In this document: positions 14,627-22,763 of the stretch, one piece after another | Layout of the letters: every line of letters begins with the position of its first letter | How positions within the stretch are numbered: position 1 is the first letter of the stretch | Position numbers and translations under genes: made by a program | Origin: Alysiella crassa DSM 2578 | Lineage (GTDB): Bacteria; Pseudomonadota; Gammaproteobacteria; Burkholderiales; Neisseriaceae | Assembly (NCBI RefSeq): GCF_000745955.1 | Contig: NZ_JQKH01000019.1 | Location: forward strand, 1-35,387 | Direction: 5' to 3' | Length of the DNA stretch: 35,387 bases | Notes under the pieces: model-generated | What the model was told of the DNA's origin: nothing | The model's input: only the letters and a program-made list of their open reading frames with translations | The model's database searches: none

Positions 14627-16459
14627 ATGAAACCACTTCACCCCAAATTAGCAGAAATCACTCAACGCATTATTGAACGCAGCCGCCCCACTCGTGAAAA
14701 ATACCTAGCACGCATTCAGGCTGCCAAACAACACGGACGCGTGGAACGCGACCAATTGGGCTGCTCCAATTTGGCGCACGGCTACGCCGCCATGCCCAAA
14801 ACCATTCAAATTCAAATGCAAAAATCTGATGTGCCCAATATCGGTATCATCACGGCATACAATGATATGGTTTCCGCCCATCAGCCCTTTAAAGATTTCC
14901 CCGATTGGGTGAAAGACGAAGTGGCAAAACACAATGCCACCGCCCAAGTCGCTGGCGGCACACCCGCTATGTGTGATGGTATTACGCAGGGTTATGAAGG
15001 CATGGAATTGTCGCTGTTTTCGCGCGATGTGATTGCGATGAGCGCGGCGGTGGGTTTGTCGCACCAAATGTTTGATGGGGCGATGTTTTTGGGGGTGTGC
15101 GATAAGATTGTGCCAGGTTTGGTGATTGGGGCGTTGTCGTGTGGGCATATTCCTGCGGTGTTTGCGCCAGCAGGCCCGATGGTGAGCGGCATTGGCAACA
15201 AGGAAAAAGCGCGTACCCGTCAATTATTCGCCGAAGGCAAAGTGGGGCGTGATGCCTTGTTGCAAAGCGAAATGGGTTCGTATCACAGCCCTGGTACTTG
15301 CACGTTTTATGGCACAGCAAACTCCAATCAAATGATGATGGAATTTATGGGTTTGCATTTGCCCGCCGCCGCGTTTTTCAATCCCTACACGCCGATTCGT
15401 GAAGCCTTAACGCGCTGCGCCGCCGTGCAATTGGTGCAAGATATTCGCCATCAAACCGCGAAACCCATTGGCGAAATGCTGACTGAAAAATCGTTTATCA
15501 ATGCGATGATTGGTTTGATGGCAACAGGCGGCTCTACCAACCACACCATGCACTTGGTGGCGATGGCGCGCGCGGCGGGTGTGATTTTGAATTGGGACGA
15601 TTTTGATGAAATTTCGTCTATTATTCCTTTGTTGATTCGTGTGTACCCAAATGGTCAGGCAGACGTGAATCATTTTGCGGCGGCGGGTGGTTTGCCCTTT
15701 GTGATTCGTGAATTGCGCGAAAATGGTTTGTTACACGATGATGTGGACACGGTGGTGGGACACGGCATGGCGGCGTACACCCAAGAGCCATTTTTATTGG
15801 AAGGCAGCCTGCAATGGCAAGACGCGGTGGCGGAAAGCCGTGATGAAGAAATTTTACGCAAATACGATAAGCCATTTTTGCCCGATGGCGGCTTGAAATT
15901 GATGAAAGGCAATATTGGGCGCGGCGTGATTAAAGTTTCCGCCATGAAAGAAGACAGCTTTATTGTGGAAGCCCCAGCGATTGTGTTTGACGACCAACGC
16001 GATGTATTGGCAGCCTTTGAACGCGGCGAATTGGACGGCAAAGATTTTGTTTGCGTGGTGCGTTATCAAGGCGCACGCGCCAACGGTATGCCTGAATTAC
16101 ACAAACTCACGCCGCCTTTGGCGATTTTACTTGACCGTGGGCAAAAAGTGGCTTTGGTAACCGATGGTCGCATGTCGGGCGCGAGTGGCAAAGTGCCAGC
16201 CGCGATTCACATGTCGCCAGAAGCCTTGATGGGCGGCGGCATTGGTAAAATCCAAACAGGCGATATGGTGCGTTTCAACGCGCACACGGGCGAATTGAAT
16301 GTGTTGGTGGACGCGGCTGAATTTGACGCACGCGTGGTGCCTGCGCCTGATTTGTCTAAAAACACGCACGGAATTGGACGCGAATTGTTTGCAGGTTTCC
16401 GCGCCCAAACCAGCAGCGCGGAAACTGGCGCAATGAGTTTTGGTGGCGATTTTGCATAA
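14627..16459 (+). CDS. edd: Phosphogluconate dehydratase (Entner-Doudoroff pathway)
   Basis: A 610-aa enzyme (E. coli Edd is 603 aa) that converts 6-phosphogluconate to 2-keto-3-deoxy-6-phosphogluconate in the cytoplasm. It belongs to the IlvD/Edd Fe-S dehydratases: the cysteine motifs LGCSN (residue 46), PAMCDG and [14 protein letters not shown] are all present, as are GGSTNHTMH and [18 protein letters not shown]. Shine-Dalgarno AGGA precedes ATG 14627. Usually edd sits with eda, zwf or hexR; here it is alone, so the aldolase gene must be elsewhere. The upstream palindromes suggest HexR control. DUS-like sites occur at 14716 and 15803. A DUS-pair terminator follows at 16483. Confidence 0.96.
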   Translation: MKPLHPKLAEITQRIIERSRPTREKYLARIQAAKQHGRVERDQLGCSNLAHGYAAMPKTIQIQMQKSDVPNIGIITAYNDMVSAHQPFKDFPDWVKDEVAKHNATAQVAGGTPAMCDGITQGYEGMELSLFSRDVIAMSAAVGLSHQMFDGAMFLGVCDKIVPGLVIGALSCGHIPAVFAPAGPMVSGIGNKEKARTRQLFAEGKVGRDALLQSEMGSYHSPGTCTFYGTANSNQMMMEFMGLHLPAAAFFNPYTPIREALTRCAAVQLVQDIRHQTAKPIGEMLTEKSFINAMIGLMATGGSTNHTMHLVAMARAAGVILNWDDFDEISSIIPLLIRVYPNGQADVNHFAAAGGLPFVIRELRENGLLHDDVDTVVGHGMAAYTQEPFLLEGSLQWQDAVAESRDEEILRKYDKPFLPDGGLKLMKGNIGRGVIKVSAMKEDSFIVEAPAIVFDDQRDVLAAFERGELDGKDFVCVVRYQGARANGMPELHKLTPPLAILLDRGQKVALVTDGRMSGASGKVPAAIHMSPEALMGGGIGKIQTGDMVRFNAHTGELNVLVDAAEFDARVVPAPDLSKNTHGIGRELFAGFRAQTSSAETGAMSFGGDFA

Positions 16460-16482
16460 TAATCAGTGATGTGAAATAATGG

Positions 16483-16517
16483 AGGCAGCCTGAAAAATAT
16501 ATTCAGGCTGCCTTTTT
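16483..16517 (+). terminator. Inverted DUS-pair terminator behind edd
   Basis: AGGCAGCCTGAA (16483-16494) pairs with TTCAGGCTGCCT (16502-16513), followed by TTTT. 12-base-pair stem. Confidence 0.75.
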
Positions 16518-16533
16518 ATTTTGCAAATCATTT

Positions 16534-16556
16534 ATTCATCAAAAATATTGATGAAT
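16534..16556. repeat. CATCAA-N5-TTGATG hairpin, copy 1
   Basis: ATTCATCAA and TTGATGAAT form a perfect 9-base-pair stem around AAATA, between the edd terminator and the next gene. Four further copies of the core are at 18099, 19972, 31162 (imperfect) and 32567. Confidence 0.6.
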
Positions 16557-16621
16557 CATGTTCAGGCAGCCTGAAACGTGTTTCCCAATCCTAATTTTAT
16601 TCTTCAAAACAAGGGGCTATC

Positions 16622-18028
16622 ATGAGCTACAGTGCCAACTTAAGCATTTACGATGATTTGAAAAACGGCGATTATGCCGCGCCAAGTATTTATTTGGCGG
16701 CAATGAAAAACCGCTTACCGAAATTTGATGTGGCGACCATTGAAGCGCGTTTACAAAAAGTATTGGCGCGTGAAGATGTGGACGAATTGGTGGCGGTGGA
16801 AGCCAGCGAAGATGGGCAATCGTTTATGATTGTCTTCAGTTCACAAGATGAGGACGAGGACGGCGAGGTGTTTTCCACGCATTTTATGTTTGAAGTGCGG
16901 CTGCATGAAAATACCGAACCCGAAGAATGGGCTTACGAAGCCGCCGAATACCGCAACCGCAATTTGCTGGAAGACGAGCGCATGGAAATGCACCAAGCCA
17001 CGCAAATTTTAGAATGCCTGATGTATGTGAACGAAGATTGGGGACAAACCCATGTTTTGCTGCAATATGCGGTGATGGACGCGATTGCGGGCGAATGTTA
17101 CGCGCTGCAAGATTTGGTATCGAGCCAATTTTTTAGCGGTACTTGGTTGGCAGAAATGGCGAAAAGCCTTGTGCCGCCCAGCCCCGAAATTTATTATGTG
17201 ATTCATGTCATTACATCAGATGAGCAGCCAAATGATATTTGGATGCACACGCATGGTTTGCTCAAATTTGGGCTGCCCGAATTGGAAGCCCTGCGCGTGC
17301 GCCGCGACCAAGTTTCCTGTGTGCAGCAAGTGATGAGTTCGCTGGCAAATTGTCTGCTGGACAATCCCAAAATTTGGCAACAAGATGAAGCCTTTACCAT
17401 CGCCCAAAGCGAGCAACAAGAAATTGCCGTGCGCCTGATGGCGTGGCAAGACGCTTTGAAATCAGACGCACTTGCACCCATGAAAAAAGGCTTGTTTAAA
17501 CAAAAAATGGAGCCATTTTCGGGCGATTTGAGTGAGCGCGAAGACGGCGATATTCACACCGAGCCATCTATGGTGATTTTGGCGGACATGAATGGCAAAG
17601 TAATGAATTTCAGTGAATTAGGCGATTTGCTCGTTCACGAAAAAAACCACATGATGACCATGATGCCCAATAGCGAAACCATGCGCATGTTTTATCAAGC
17701 CAAAGAAAAACTGCCCCTGTTTGCAGGCTGCCTGAAACGCCACGCCCCCGAAGAAGGCAAATGGGGTTATATGATGAAAATTCGTTGCGAATCAGACAGT
17801 ACCGAAGCGGCGGAGCATATGTGGTTTACCGTACACGCGATTGATGATGACAGCGTGAGCGCGACTTTGGAAAATGAGCCATTCAATATTCCCGAAATGA
17901 AAGCGGGAGAAAAATACACTTTGCCTTTGGAAAATGCGGTGGATTGGCGCATTTATTCTACGCCTTTACAAGCCTCAATTGCACCCGATGATGCGTATCG
18001 TTTACGGCGTTATTTGAATGCAAATTGA
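16622..18028 (+). CDS. DUF4026/DUF2314-type cytoplasmic protein
   Basis: A 468-aa acidic protein without signal peptide or membrane helix; biochemical role unknown. The N-terminal about 300 residues look like DUF4026 (YLAAMKNRLPKFDVATIE, then an Asp/Glu-rich stretch DEDEDGE). The C-terminal about 100 residues resemble DUF2314 (YegJ-like), with the order EHMWFTVHAIDDDSVSATLE, NEPFNIPEMKAGE and AVDWRIY. These family names are from recognition of the pattern, not a search. ATG 16622 follows AAGGGG. A DUS at 17724 encodes AGCLK. Predicted to be monocistronic: a DUS terminator precedes it and a 19-base-pair DUS hairpin follows. Confidence 0.75.
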   Translation: MSYSANLSIYDDLKNGDYAAPSIYLAAMKNRLPKFDVATIEARLQKVLAREDVDELVAVEASEDGQSFMIVFSSQDEDEDGEVFSTHFMFEVRLHENTEPEEWAYEAAEYRNRNLLEDERMEMHQATQILECLMYVNEDWGQTHVLLQYAVMDAIAGECYALQDLVSSQFFSGTWLAEMAKSLVPPSPEIYYVIHVITSDEQPNDIWMHTHGLLKFGLPELEALRVRRDQVSCVQQVMSSLANCLLDNPKIWQQDEAFTIAQSEQQEIAVRLMAWQDALKSDALAPMKKGLFKQKMEPFSGDLSEREDGDIHTEPSMVILADMNGKVMNFSELGDLLVHEKNHMMTMMPNSETMRMFYQAKEKLPLFAGCLKRHAPEEGKWGYMMKIRCESDSTEAAEHMWFTVHAIDDDSVSATLENEPFNIPEMKAGEKYTLPLENAVDWRIYSTPLQASIAPDDAYRLRRYLNAN

Positions 18029-18050
18029 TGATTTTATTTTATTTTATTTT

Positions 18051-18091
18051 AAAACAAGGCAGCCTGAAAATCTTTCAGGCTGCCTTGTTTT
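18051..18091 (+). terminator. Long DUS-pair terminator
   Basis: The stem 18051-18069 with 18073-18091 is 19 base pairs, perfect, with a 3-base loop (ATC). Inverted DUS copies are extended by AAAACA/TGTTTT, giving A- and T-runs on both strands. Confidence 0.8.
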
Positions 18092-18098
18092 AATAGCT

Positions 18099-18115
18099 CA
18101 TCAAAAAAATTGATG
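18099..18115. repeat. CATCAA-N5-TTGATG hairpin, copy 2
   Basis: CATCAA (18099-18104), loop AAAAA, TTGATG (18110-18115). It is directly adjacent to the DUS terminator and to the Correia-like element that starts at 18119. Confidence 0.55.
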
Positions 18116-18118
18116 ATT

Positions 18119-18227
18119 TATAGTCGCAGAACTGAAAAAGCAGTACGGCGTTGCCAACGCCCTGATGTACTATTCGTACACGGCGGGCGTTGTCGCCTTG
18201 TACTGCATTTTCATTTCTACGACTATA
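18119..18227. mobile_element. Correia-like miniature element (109 bases)
   Basis: The ends TATAGTCG...CGACTATA are inverted repeats of about 13 bases with one mismatch, with TA at the outer edges. The interior is a long imperfect palindrome: GCAGTACGGCGTTGCC at the left and GTCGCCTTGTACTGC at the right, centred on TGTACTATTCGTACA. Neisserial Correia repeat enclosed elements have the same terminal TATAGT and the same internal CAGTACGGCGTTGCC / GTCGCCTTG blocks, as I recall them. It ends 8 bases from the stop of the TauE-type gene. Confidence 0.75.
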
Positions 18228-18235
18228 TGTTTTAA

Positions 18236-18994
18236 TCAAAACGTATCCCAAGCAAATTTCGCCATCATCACCACCAGTAAAACCATAAACCCATGTCGCA
18301 AAAAACGCGTGCCGCCCAAAATCGCCAATCGCGCCCCCACCATGCCGCCGCACACATTTGCCAATGCCAATGGAATCGCCCAATCCCACAAAATATGTCC
18401 GTTTGGTACAAAAAAACTCAAGGCGGCTAAATTGGTGGTGAGATTGATGATTTTGGCAGACGCGGTCGCGGTCAAAAAATCATAAGCAAAAAATCGCACA
18501 AACACAAATGCCAACAAACTGCCCGTTCCCGGCCCAAAAATCCCATCATACAAACCAATTAATGCACCAAACAGCAAACCTATCGCATATTCCCGATGGC
18601 TTAAAGCGTGTTCACGCACCGTTTGACCCAAATTTTTTTTATAAAATGTGTACACAAACATCAACAACATCAATACCAACATGGCAGGACGCATATATTG
18701 CACAGGCACATAAGTTACTAATTTTGCACCTATATATGAGCCAATAAACGCCAATACCGCCGCAGGCAGCAACATTTTCCACGGCACCCGAATTTTGCGA
18801 ATAAATTGCGTGGTTGCCATGCTGGTGCCTAAAAATGAAGCCAATTTATTCGTGCCAAACACAGTGGCAATCGGCGCATTGGGCAATAAACCCATGAGCG
18901 CAGGCAATTGCAGCAAACCGCCGCCGCCCACCGCCGCATCCATCAGCCCTGCCAAAAATCCCACAATAAGCAACAAAAAAATGGATACATCCAT
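18236..18994 (-). CDS. TauE/SafE (TSUP) family permease
   Basis: A 252-aa inner-membrane protein with about eight helices. It begins with the family's typical DxxxFLAGLMDAAVGGGGLL segment (FLAGLMDAAVGGGGLLQLPA), and the second repeat has GLYDGIFGPGTGSLLAF. These duplicated GxxxGxxGG-type helices define the 4-toluene-sulfonate/sulfite exporter superfamily; the closest generic relative is YfcA. Substrate is unknown (sulfite, sulfonates and other organic anions in characterised members). ATG 18994 is preceded by GGGAA. Its 3' end abuts the Correia-like element, which could act on its mRNA. Single gene divergent from fdx. Confidence 0.88.
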   Translation of the reverse strand: MDVSIFLLLIVGFLAGLMDAAVGGGGLLQLPALMGLLPNAPIATVFGTNKLASFLGTSMATTQFIRKIRVPWKMLLPAAVLAFIGSYIGAKLVTYVPVQYMRPAMLVLMLLMFVYTFYKKNLGQTVREHALSHREYAIGLLFGALIGLYDGIFGPGTGSLLAFVFVRFFAYDFLTATASAKIINLTTNLAALSFFVPNGHILWDWAIPLALANVCGGMVGARLAILGGTRFLRHGFMVLLVVMMAKFAWDTF

Positions 18995-19106
18995 TTTTAT
19001 AATTCCCTAAATAAAATAAGGTAATATTGTAGCAAAATTGCTTTCAGGCTGCCTGAAAACAGGTAAAATACACTTTTTACACACATCTATATTAAAGAGC
19101 AAAACC

Positions 19107-19445
19107 ATGCCAAAAATTACCGTATTACCCCATGCACAATTCTGCCCCGAAGGTTTAACCATTGAAAACGCACCCGCAGGCGAAACCATTTGCGATGTTT
19201 TGTTGCAAAATGATATTGATATTGACCATGCTTGCGAAAAATCATGCGCTTGCACCACCTGCCATGTGATTGTGCGAGAAGGTTACAACAGCATGACAGA
19301 ACCCACTGAATTAGAAGAAGATTTGCTTGACCAAGCATGGGGCTTGGAAGCCGATTCGCGTTTAAGCTGCCAAGCACGTGTGGCAGACACTGATTTGGTG
19401 GTGGAAATCCCCAAATACACCATCAATCATGCGCGTGAGCATTAA
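19107..19445 (+). CDS. fdx: ISC-system [2Fe-2S] ferredoxin
   Basis: A 112-aa adrenodoxin-type ferredoxin. The cluster ligands are Cys 43, 49, 52 and 88 (HACEKSCACTTCH, then RLSCQ), exactly the spacing of E. coli Fdx, including the extra Cys 47. The start at 19107 gives the family length (about 111 aa); upstream in-frame codons derive from a DUS. In E. coli Fdx donates electrons for Fe-S cluster assembly by IscU/IscS. There the gene is in the isc-hscBA operon; here it stands alone with its own terminator (19479), common in beta-proteobacteria. RBS AAGAG is moderate. Confidence 0.95.
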   Translation: MPKITVLPHAQFCPEGLTIENAPAGETICDVLLQNDIDIDHACEKSCACTTCHVIVREGYNSMTEPTELEEDLLDQAWGLEADSRLSCQARVADTDLVVEIPKYTINHAREH

Positions 19446-19478
19446 TCAAATTTTCTGATGGTTAAATAATATACATAT

Positions 19479-19516
19479 AAACAGGCATATATGTAAAAAT
19501 ACTTGCCTGTTTTTTC
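19479..19516 (+). terminator. Terminator behind fdx
   Basis: AAACAGGCA (19479-19487) pairs with TGCCTGTTT (19504-19512) and is followed by TTTT. 9-base-pair stem. Confidence 0.75.
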
Positions 19517-19575
19517 ACTTTAGGAATAAAATATCTACTTATCCTATAGGCAACTTTTTTTGAAGGAGTTTCTGA

Positions 19576-19968
19576 ATGAAACGTACAGTATTGGCTGCAG
19601 TTTTGGTATTGTCCACTTTGACAGCTTCTGCAGCTGACATCAACGGTCGCTGGCAAAATTTTGATGATAAAGATGGTAAACCCAAAGCCATTATTGCAAT
19701 TAATGGTTCTACTGGCAGCGTAGTTGGTGTCGCAAAAGGTGTAGATCCCAATTGCCCAAGCTGCAAAAAACCAGGATCACTGGTAGGTCGCACCATTTTG
19801 TGGAATTTAAAACCAGATGGTGCAAATGAATACGAAGGTAAAATCCATGACCCCAAAAGCGGTCGCACCTATAGCGCACACGTTACTGTAAATGGTAACT
19901 CTTTGAAAGTTTGTGGTTATATTGGTTTGAGATTTGCGGGTCGTTGCCAAACTTGGAAGCGCGTGTAA
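19576..19968 (+). CDS. Secreted DUF2147-family protein
   Basis: A 130-aa protein with a Sec signal peptide of about 20 residues (MKRTVLAAVLVLSTLTASA, then ADINGRW). The mature part has the DUF2147 pattern: an ADINGRWQNFDD start, four Cys (NCPSCKKP and VCGYIGLRFAGRC), and the GKIHDPKSGRTYSAHVTVNG region. The domain resembles small beta-barrel lipocalin-like proteins; function is unknown. The cysteine pairs may form disulfides in the periplasm. Shine-Dalgarno GGAG at 19564 precedes ATG 19576. The gene is followed at once by the CATCAA hairpin and a DUS-pair hairpin. Confidence 0.85.
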   Translation: MKRTVLAAVLVLSTLTASAADINGRWQNFDDKDGKPKAIIAINGSTGSVVGVAKGVDPNCPSCKKPGSLVGRTILWNLKPDGANEYEGKIHDPKSGRTYSAHVTVNGNSLKVCGYIGLRFAGRCQTWKRV

Positions 19969-19971
19969 TTT

Positions 19972-19988
19972 CATCAATTTTTTTGATG
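19972..19988. repeat. CATCAA-N5-TTGATG hairpin, copy 3
   Basis: CATCAA (19972-19977), loop TTTTT, TTGATG (19983-19988), four bases after the stop of the DUF2147 gene. Confidence 0.55.
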
Positions 19989-20000
19989 TTTCAATAAAAC

Positions 20001-20033
20001 AGGCAGCCTGAAAAAATCATGTTCAGGCTGCCT
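20001..20033 (+). terminator. Inverted DUS pair
   Basis: AGGCAGCCTGAA (20001-20012) pairs with TTCAGGCTGCCT (20022-20033) around a 9-base loop. The T-run comes only after TAAA. The right DUS ends 13 bases before the sppA -10 box, and its TTCAGG could serve as a -35 at an 18-base spacing. Confidence 0.5.
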
Positions 20034-20045
20034 TAAATTTTTTGT

Positions 20046-20051
20046 TATAAT
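20046..20051 (+). promoter_or_regulatory. -10 box of sppA
   Basis: A perfect TATAAT lies 27 bases before the sppA ATG at 20078. Confidence 0.55.
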
Positions 20052-20077
20052 TTTGACTTTTGAATCAAGAGACTATT

Positions 20078-21091
20078 ATGGAATTTCGCATTCACCGTAC
20101 AGACAAAACACCCCATTCCCCCGAAACCACTCCAAAAAATGAAAGCTGGGAACGTCAAACCCTGCGCGATGTCTTATTGGAAGCCTATAAAGAGCAACGT
20201 CGCGCCCGTTTGTGGCGCAATATTTGGCGCGGTGTAGGCGTATTCATTTTTTTCAGCATTTTGATGGGGGCGATGCAAGGTGGTAATTCAGAAAACACAA
20301 ACGGACAAAACAGCCTTGCCGCTCAGAGTGAACACACGGCGGTGATAGAATTGTCGGGCGTGATTGGCGGCGATGAATTTGTGAACCATGTGGACATTTT
20401 GCGCGATGGCATGGAAGCAGCGTACAAAAATAAGCATGCCAAAGCGATTATTATCCGCGCCAACAGCCCTGGGGGTTCGCCTGTGGTGTCCAATATCGCG
20501 TTTCAGGAAATTCAACGCTTAAAAAATCTGAAGAAAAACATACCTGTATATGTGGTCATGGAAGACATGTGCGCTTCAGGCTGCTACTACATCGCCGCCG
20601 CCGCCGATAAAATTTACGCAGACCCGTCCACACTGGTGGGCAGCATAGGCGTGATTGGCAGCAGTTTTGACGCAACGGGTTTGATGGACAAATTAGGTGT
20701 CAAACGCCGCCAACGCATTGCGGGCAACAACAAAGGCATGGGCGACCCATTCAGCCCCGAAACCTCCGAACAACAAGCGATTTGGCAACAAATGCTCAAC
20801 CAAATTCACGAAGAATTCATCAAAGCCGTACGCGCTGGACGTGGCGCAAAATTGAAAGAATCGGAAAATCCCGATTTATTTAGCGGGCGCGTTTACACAG
20901 GCATAGAAGGGCGCAAAGTGGGTTTGGTGGATGATTTTGGCAATGTGTACAGCGTGGCGCGTGATGTGGTGAAAGCCGAAAAATTGGTGGATTACACGCC
21001 GCAGCAAGATGATTTTATGCGTTTATTAACGCGTGGTTTGGGTGCCAAAGTCAGCACAGAAATCAACAACTGGATTCATCAAATTTGGTAA
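20078..21091 (+). CDS. sppA: Signal peptide peptidase SppA (S49, short form)
   Basis: A 337-aa membrane-bound serine protease that degrades cleaved signal peptides. An N-terminal cytoplasmic segment of about 55 residues precedes one helix (GVGVFIFFSILMGAMQG). The S49 domain follows: VIELSGVIGG, IIRANSPGGSP, and CASGCYYIAAAADKIY with the nucleophile Ser 167, then STLVGSIGVIG. The general-base Lys should lie in the RIAGNNKGMGDPF region, as in the family. Short SppA carries one protease repeat and assembles as an oligomer. ATG 20078 is chosen over 20060 because the -10 box is at 20046 and AAGAGA precedes it. Terminator at 21105. Confidence 0.93.
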   Translation: MEFRIHRTDKTPHSPETTPKNESWERQTLRDVLLEAYKEQRRARLWRNIWRGVGVFIFFSILMGAMQGGNSENTNGQNSLAAQSEHTAVIELSGVIGGDEFVNHVDILRDGMEAAYKNKHAKAIIIRANSPGGSPVVSNIAFQEIQRLKNLKKNIPVYVVMEDMCASGCYYIAAAADKIYADPSTLVGSIGVIGSSFDATGLMDKLGVKRRQRIAGNNKGMGDPFSPETSEQQAIWQQMLNQIHEEFIKAVRAGRGAKLKESENPDLFSGRVYTGIEGRKVGLVDDFGNVYSVARDVVKAEKLVDYTPQQDDFMRLLTRGLGAKVSTEINNWIHQIW

Positions 21092-21104
21092 TGAGTCAAT
21101 AAAG

Positions 21105-21144
21105 AATCCGTGTAAACATAGATTTATGCTTACACGGATTTTTG
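21105..21144 (+). terminator. Terminator behind sppA
   Basis: AATCCGTGTAA (21105-21115) pairs with TTACACGGATT (21130-21140), with an additional CATA/TATG inner stem, and is followed by TTTTG. Confidence 0.85.
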
Positions 21145-21192
21145 TATTAAAAATTTTGATACTGAATTTTCAGTTTTCAGGCTGCCTGAAAT

Positions 21193-22491
21193 TTACGCCC
21201 AAACCAATAAAGCGTGATTGCGTTTGCCGCGTTTCACAATCGTGTATTTACCAAAACGCTTATGCTCATCACCCAACAAATACAAATCATCGGGTTTTTC
21301 CGCCGCGTGATTCGGATTGTTCGCCACCACCGCCACGCCGTTGAGCAACACCGCGCCATTTTTCACAAATTCACGCGCTTCCTTATTGGATTGCGCCAAA
21401 CCCGTTTTCACCAGCACTTCCACCACATTCAGGCTGCCTGAAACTTCGGTCGCAGGCAAACCGTCCAACGCCAATTGCGCGTAATCCTGCTCGGTCAAGC
21501 CGCTTTCATCGCCCGAAAACAGACTCTCGGTAATACGTTGCGCCGCTTCCAACGCCGTTTCGCCGTGAATCAAACGCGTCATTTCTTCGGCGAGAATGCG
21601 TTGCGCTTCGGGTTTCGCTTTGCTGGCTTGGTCTTTTACTTCAATTTCGTCAATGTGTTCAACAGACAAAAAGGTAAAATATTTCAAAAATTTATACACA
21701 TCAGCGTCCGCCACTTTCAGCCAGAATTGGTAGAATTGGTAGGGCGATGTTTTTGCGGCGTTCAACCACACCGCGCCGCCTTCGGTTTTGCCGAATTTGG
21801 TGCCGTCCGCTTTGGTTACCAGTGGCAAAGTCAAACCGTGTACCGATTTTTGGTTCAAACGGCGCGTGGTTTCCGTGCCCCAAGTGATGTTGCCCCATTG
21901 GTCGCTGCCGCCGATTTGCAATTGCACATTGTGGCGTTTATTTAATTCTGCAAAATCATAGCCTTGCAATAATGCGTAGGCAAATTCGGTAAACGAAATG
22001 CCCACATCATCGCGCTCAATGCGTTGTTTTACCGATTCTTTTGCTAACATCGCGTTTACCGAAAAATGCTTGCCGATGTCGCGCAAAAAATCCAAGCAAT
22101 TCATATTGCCAAACCAATCCGCATTATTCGCCATAATCGCAGGATTTTCGCCGTCAAATTTCAAAAATGGTTTCAACTGATTGCGAATGCTGTCCACCCA
22201 ACTCGCCACCGTTTCGGGCGTGTTCAGGCTGCGTTCCACCGCTTTAAAACTCGGGTCGCCAATCATGCCCGTCGCGCCGCCCACCAAAGCCACAGGCGTA
22301 TGCCCCGCATTTTGAAAACGGCGCAGCACCAACACAGGCAGCAAATGCCCAATGTGCAAGCTGTCGGCGGTCGGGTCAAAGCCGCAATACAGGGCGATTT
22401 TGTTTTCGTCCAACAATTTGGATAATTCTTGAATATCAGTCGTTTGCGCGATTAAGCCGCGTGCTTGTAAATCTTCTAATAAAGCGTTCAT
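21193..22491 (-). CDS. tyrS: Tyrosyl-tRNA synthetase
   Basis: A 432-aa class I synthetase that charges tRNA-Tyr. HIGH is at residues 46-49 ([10 protein letters not shown]) and the KMSKS-type loop reads KFGKT near residue 231. The tyrosine pocket [10 protein letters not shown] and the GGSDQWGNI motif are intact, as is a C-terminal S4 RNA-binding domain ([19 protein letters not shown]). This is the TyrRS-type with KFGKT, as in E. coli. A DUS at 21430 encodes VSGSLN between the helical and S4 domains. ATG 22491 has only a weak GGGA upstream. A DUS-pair hairpin lies in front of the gene (22517-22549), separating it from dprA. Confidence 0.97.
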   Translation of the reverse strand: MNALLEDLQARGLIAQTTDIQELSKLLDENKIALYCGFDPTADSLHIGHLLPVLVLRRFQNAGHTPVALVGGATGMIGDPSFKAVERSLNTPETVASWVDSIRNQLKPFLKFDGENPAIMANNADWFGNMNCLDFLRDIGKHFSVNAMLAKESVKQRIERDDVGISFTEFAYALLQGYDFAELNKRHNVQLQIGGSDQWGNITWGTETTRRLNQKSVHGLTLPLVTKADGTKFGKTEGGAVWLNAAKTSPYQFYQFWLKVADADVYKFLKYFTFLSVEHIDEIEVKDQASKAKPEAQRILAEEMTRLIHGETALEAAQRITESLFSGDESGLTEQDYAQLALDGLPATEVSGSLNVVEVLVKTGLAQSNKEAREFVKNGAVLLNGVAVVANNPNHAAEKPDDLYLLGDEHKRFGKYTIVKRGKRNHALLVWA

Positions 22492-22516
22492 CGTGTTTTT
22501 CCCAATTAAAAAAGTG

Positions 22517-22549
22517 CAGGCAGCCTGAAAACAGCTTTCAGGCTGCCTG
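22517..22549. terminator. Inverted DUS pair between dprA and tyrS
   Basis: CAGGCAGCCTGAAA (22517-22530) pairs with TTTCAGGCTGCCTG (22536-22549); loop ACAGC. It may end dprA transcription on the minus strand. No T-run. Confidence 0.5.
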
Positions 22550-22703
22550 TAAACATCAATAGTGGCGAATTATACGTTTTTTCGCTTCATTCAAAAAGTG
22601 TGAATTTAAGCCATTGTTTTTATTTAATTGTAATAAAATAACCAGTTTATCCATTTTCCGTTTTTAATGGAATCATCTTGCGCCCAACGCTTTAGCCAAA
22701 CCC

Positions 22704-22757
22704 TGTGGATAAGTCTGTGGATAACTTGTGGATAACTTGTGGATAAGCTGTGGATAA
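22704..22757 (-). repeat. DnaA-box array 1 (5 boxes)
   Basis: Perfect TGTGGATAA (minus-strand TTATCCACA) at 22704, 22716, 22727, 22738 and 22749, all in the same orientation, with start-to-start spacing of 12, 11, 11 and 11 bases. The array ends 7 bases from the dprA stop. An AT-rich tract and a near-box TTATCCATT lie to its left. Confidence 0.85.
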
Positions 22758-22763
22758 GTTTTG

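Noticed and set aside
20571-20587. DUS-like TTCAGGCTGC at the SppA catalytic serine
   Set aside because: Only ten bases match and the encoded ASGCYY is expected for the family, so chance overlap is sufficient.
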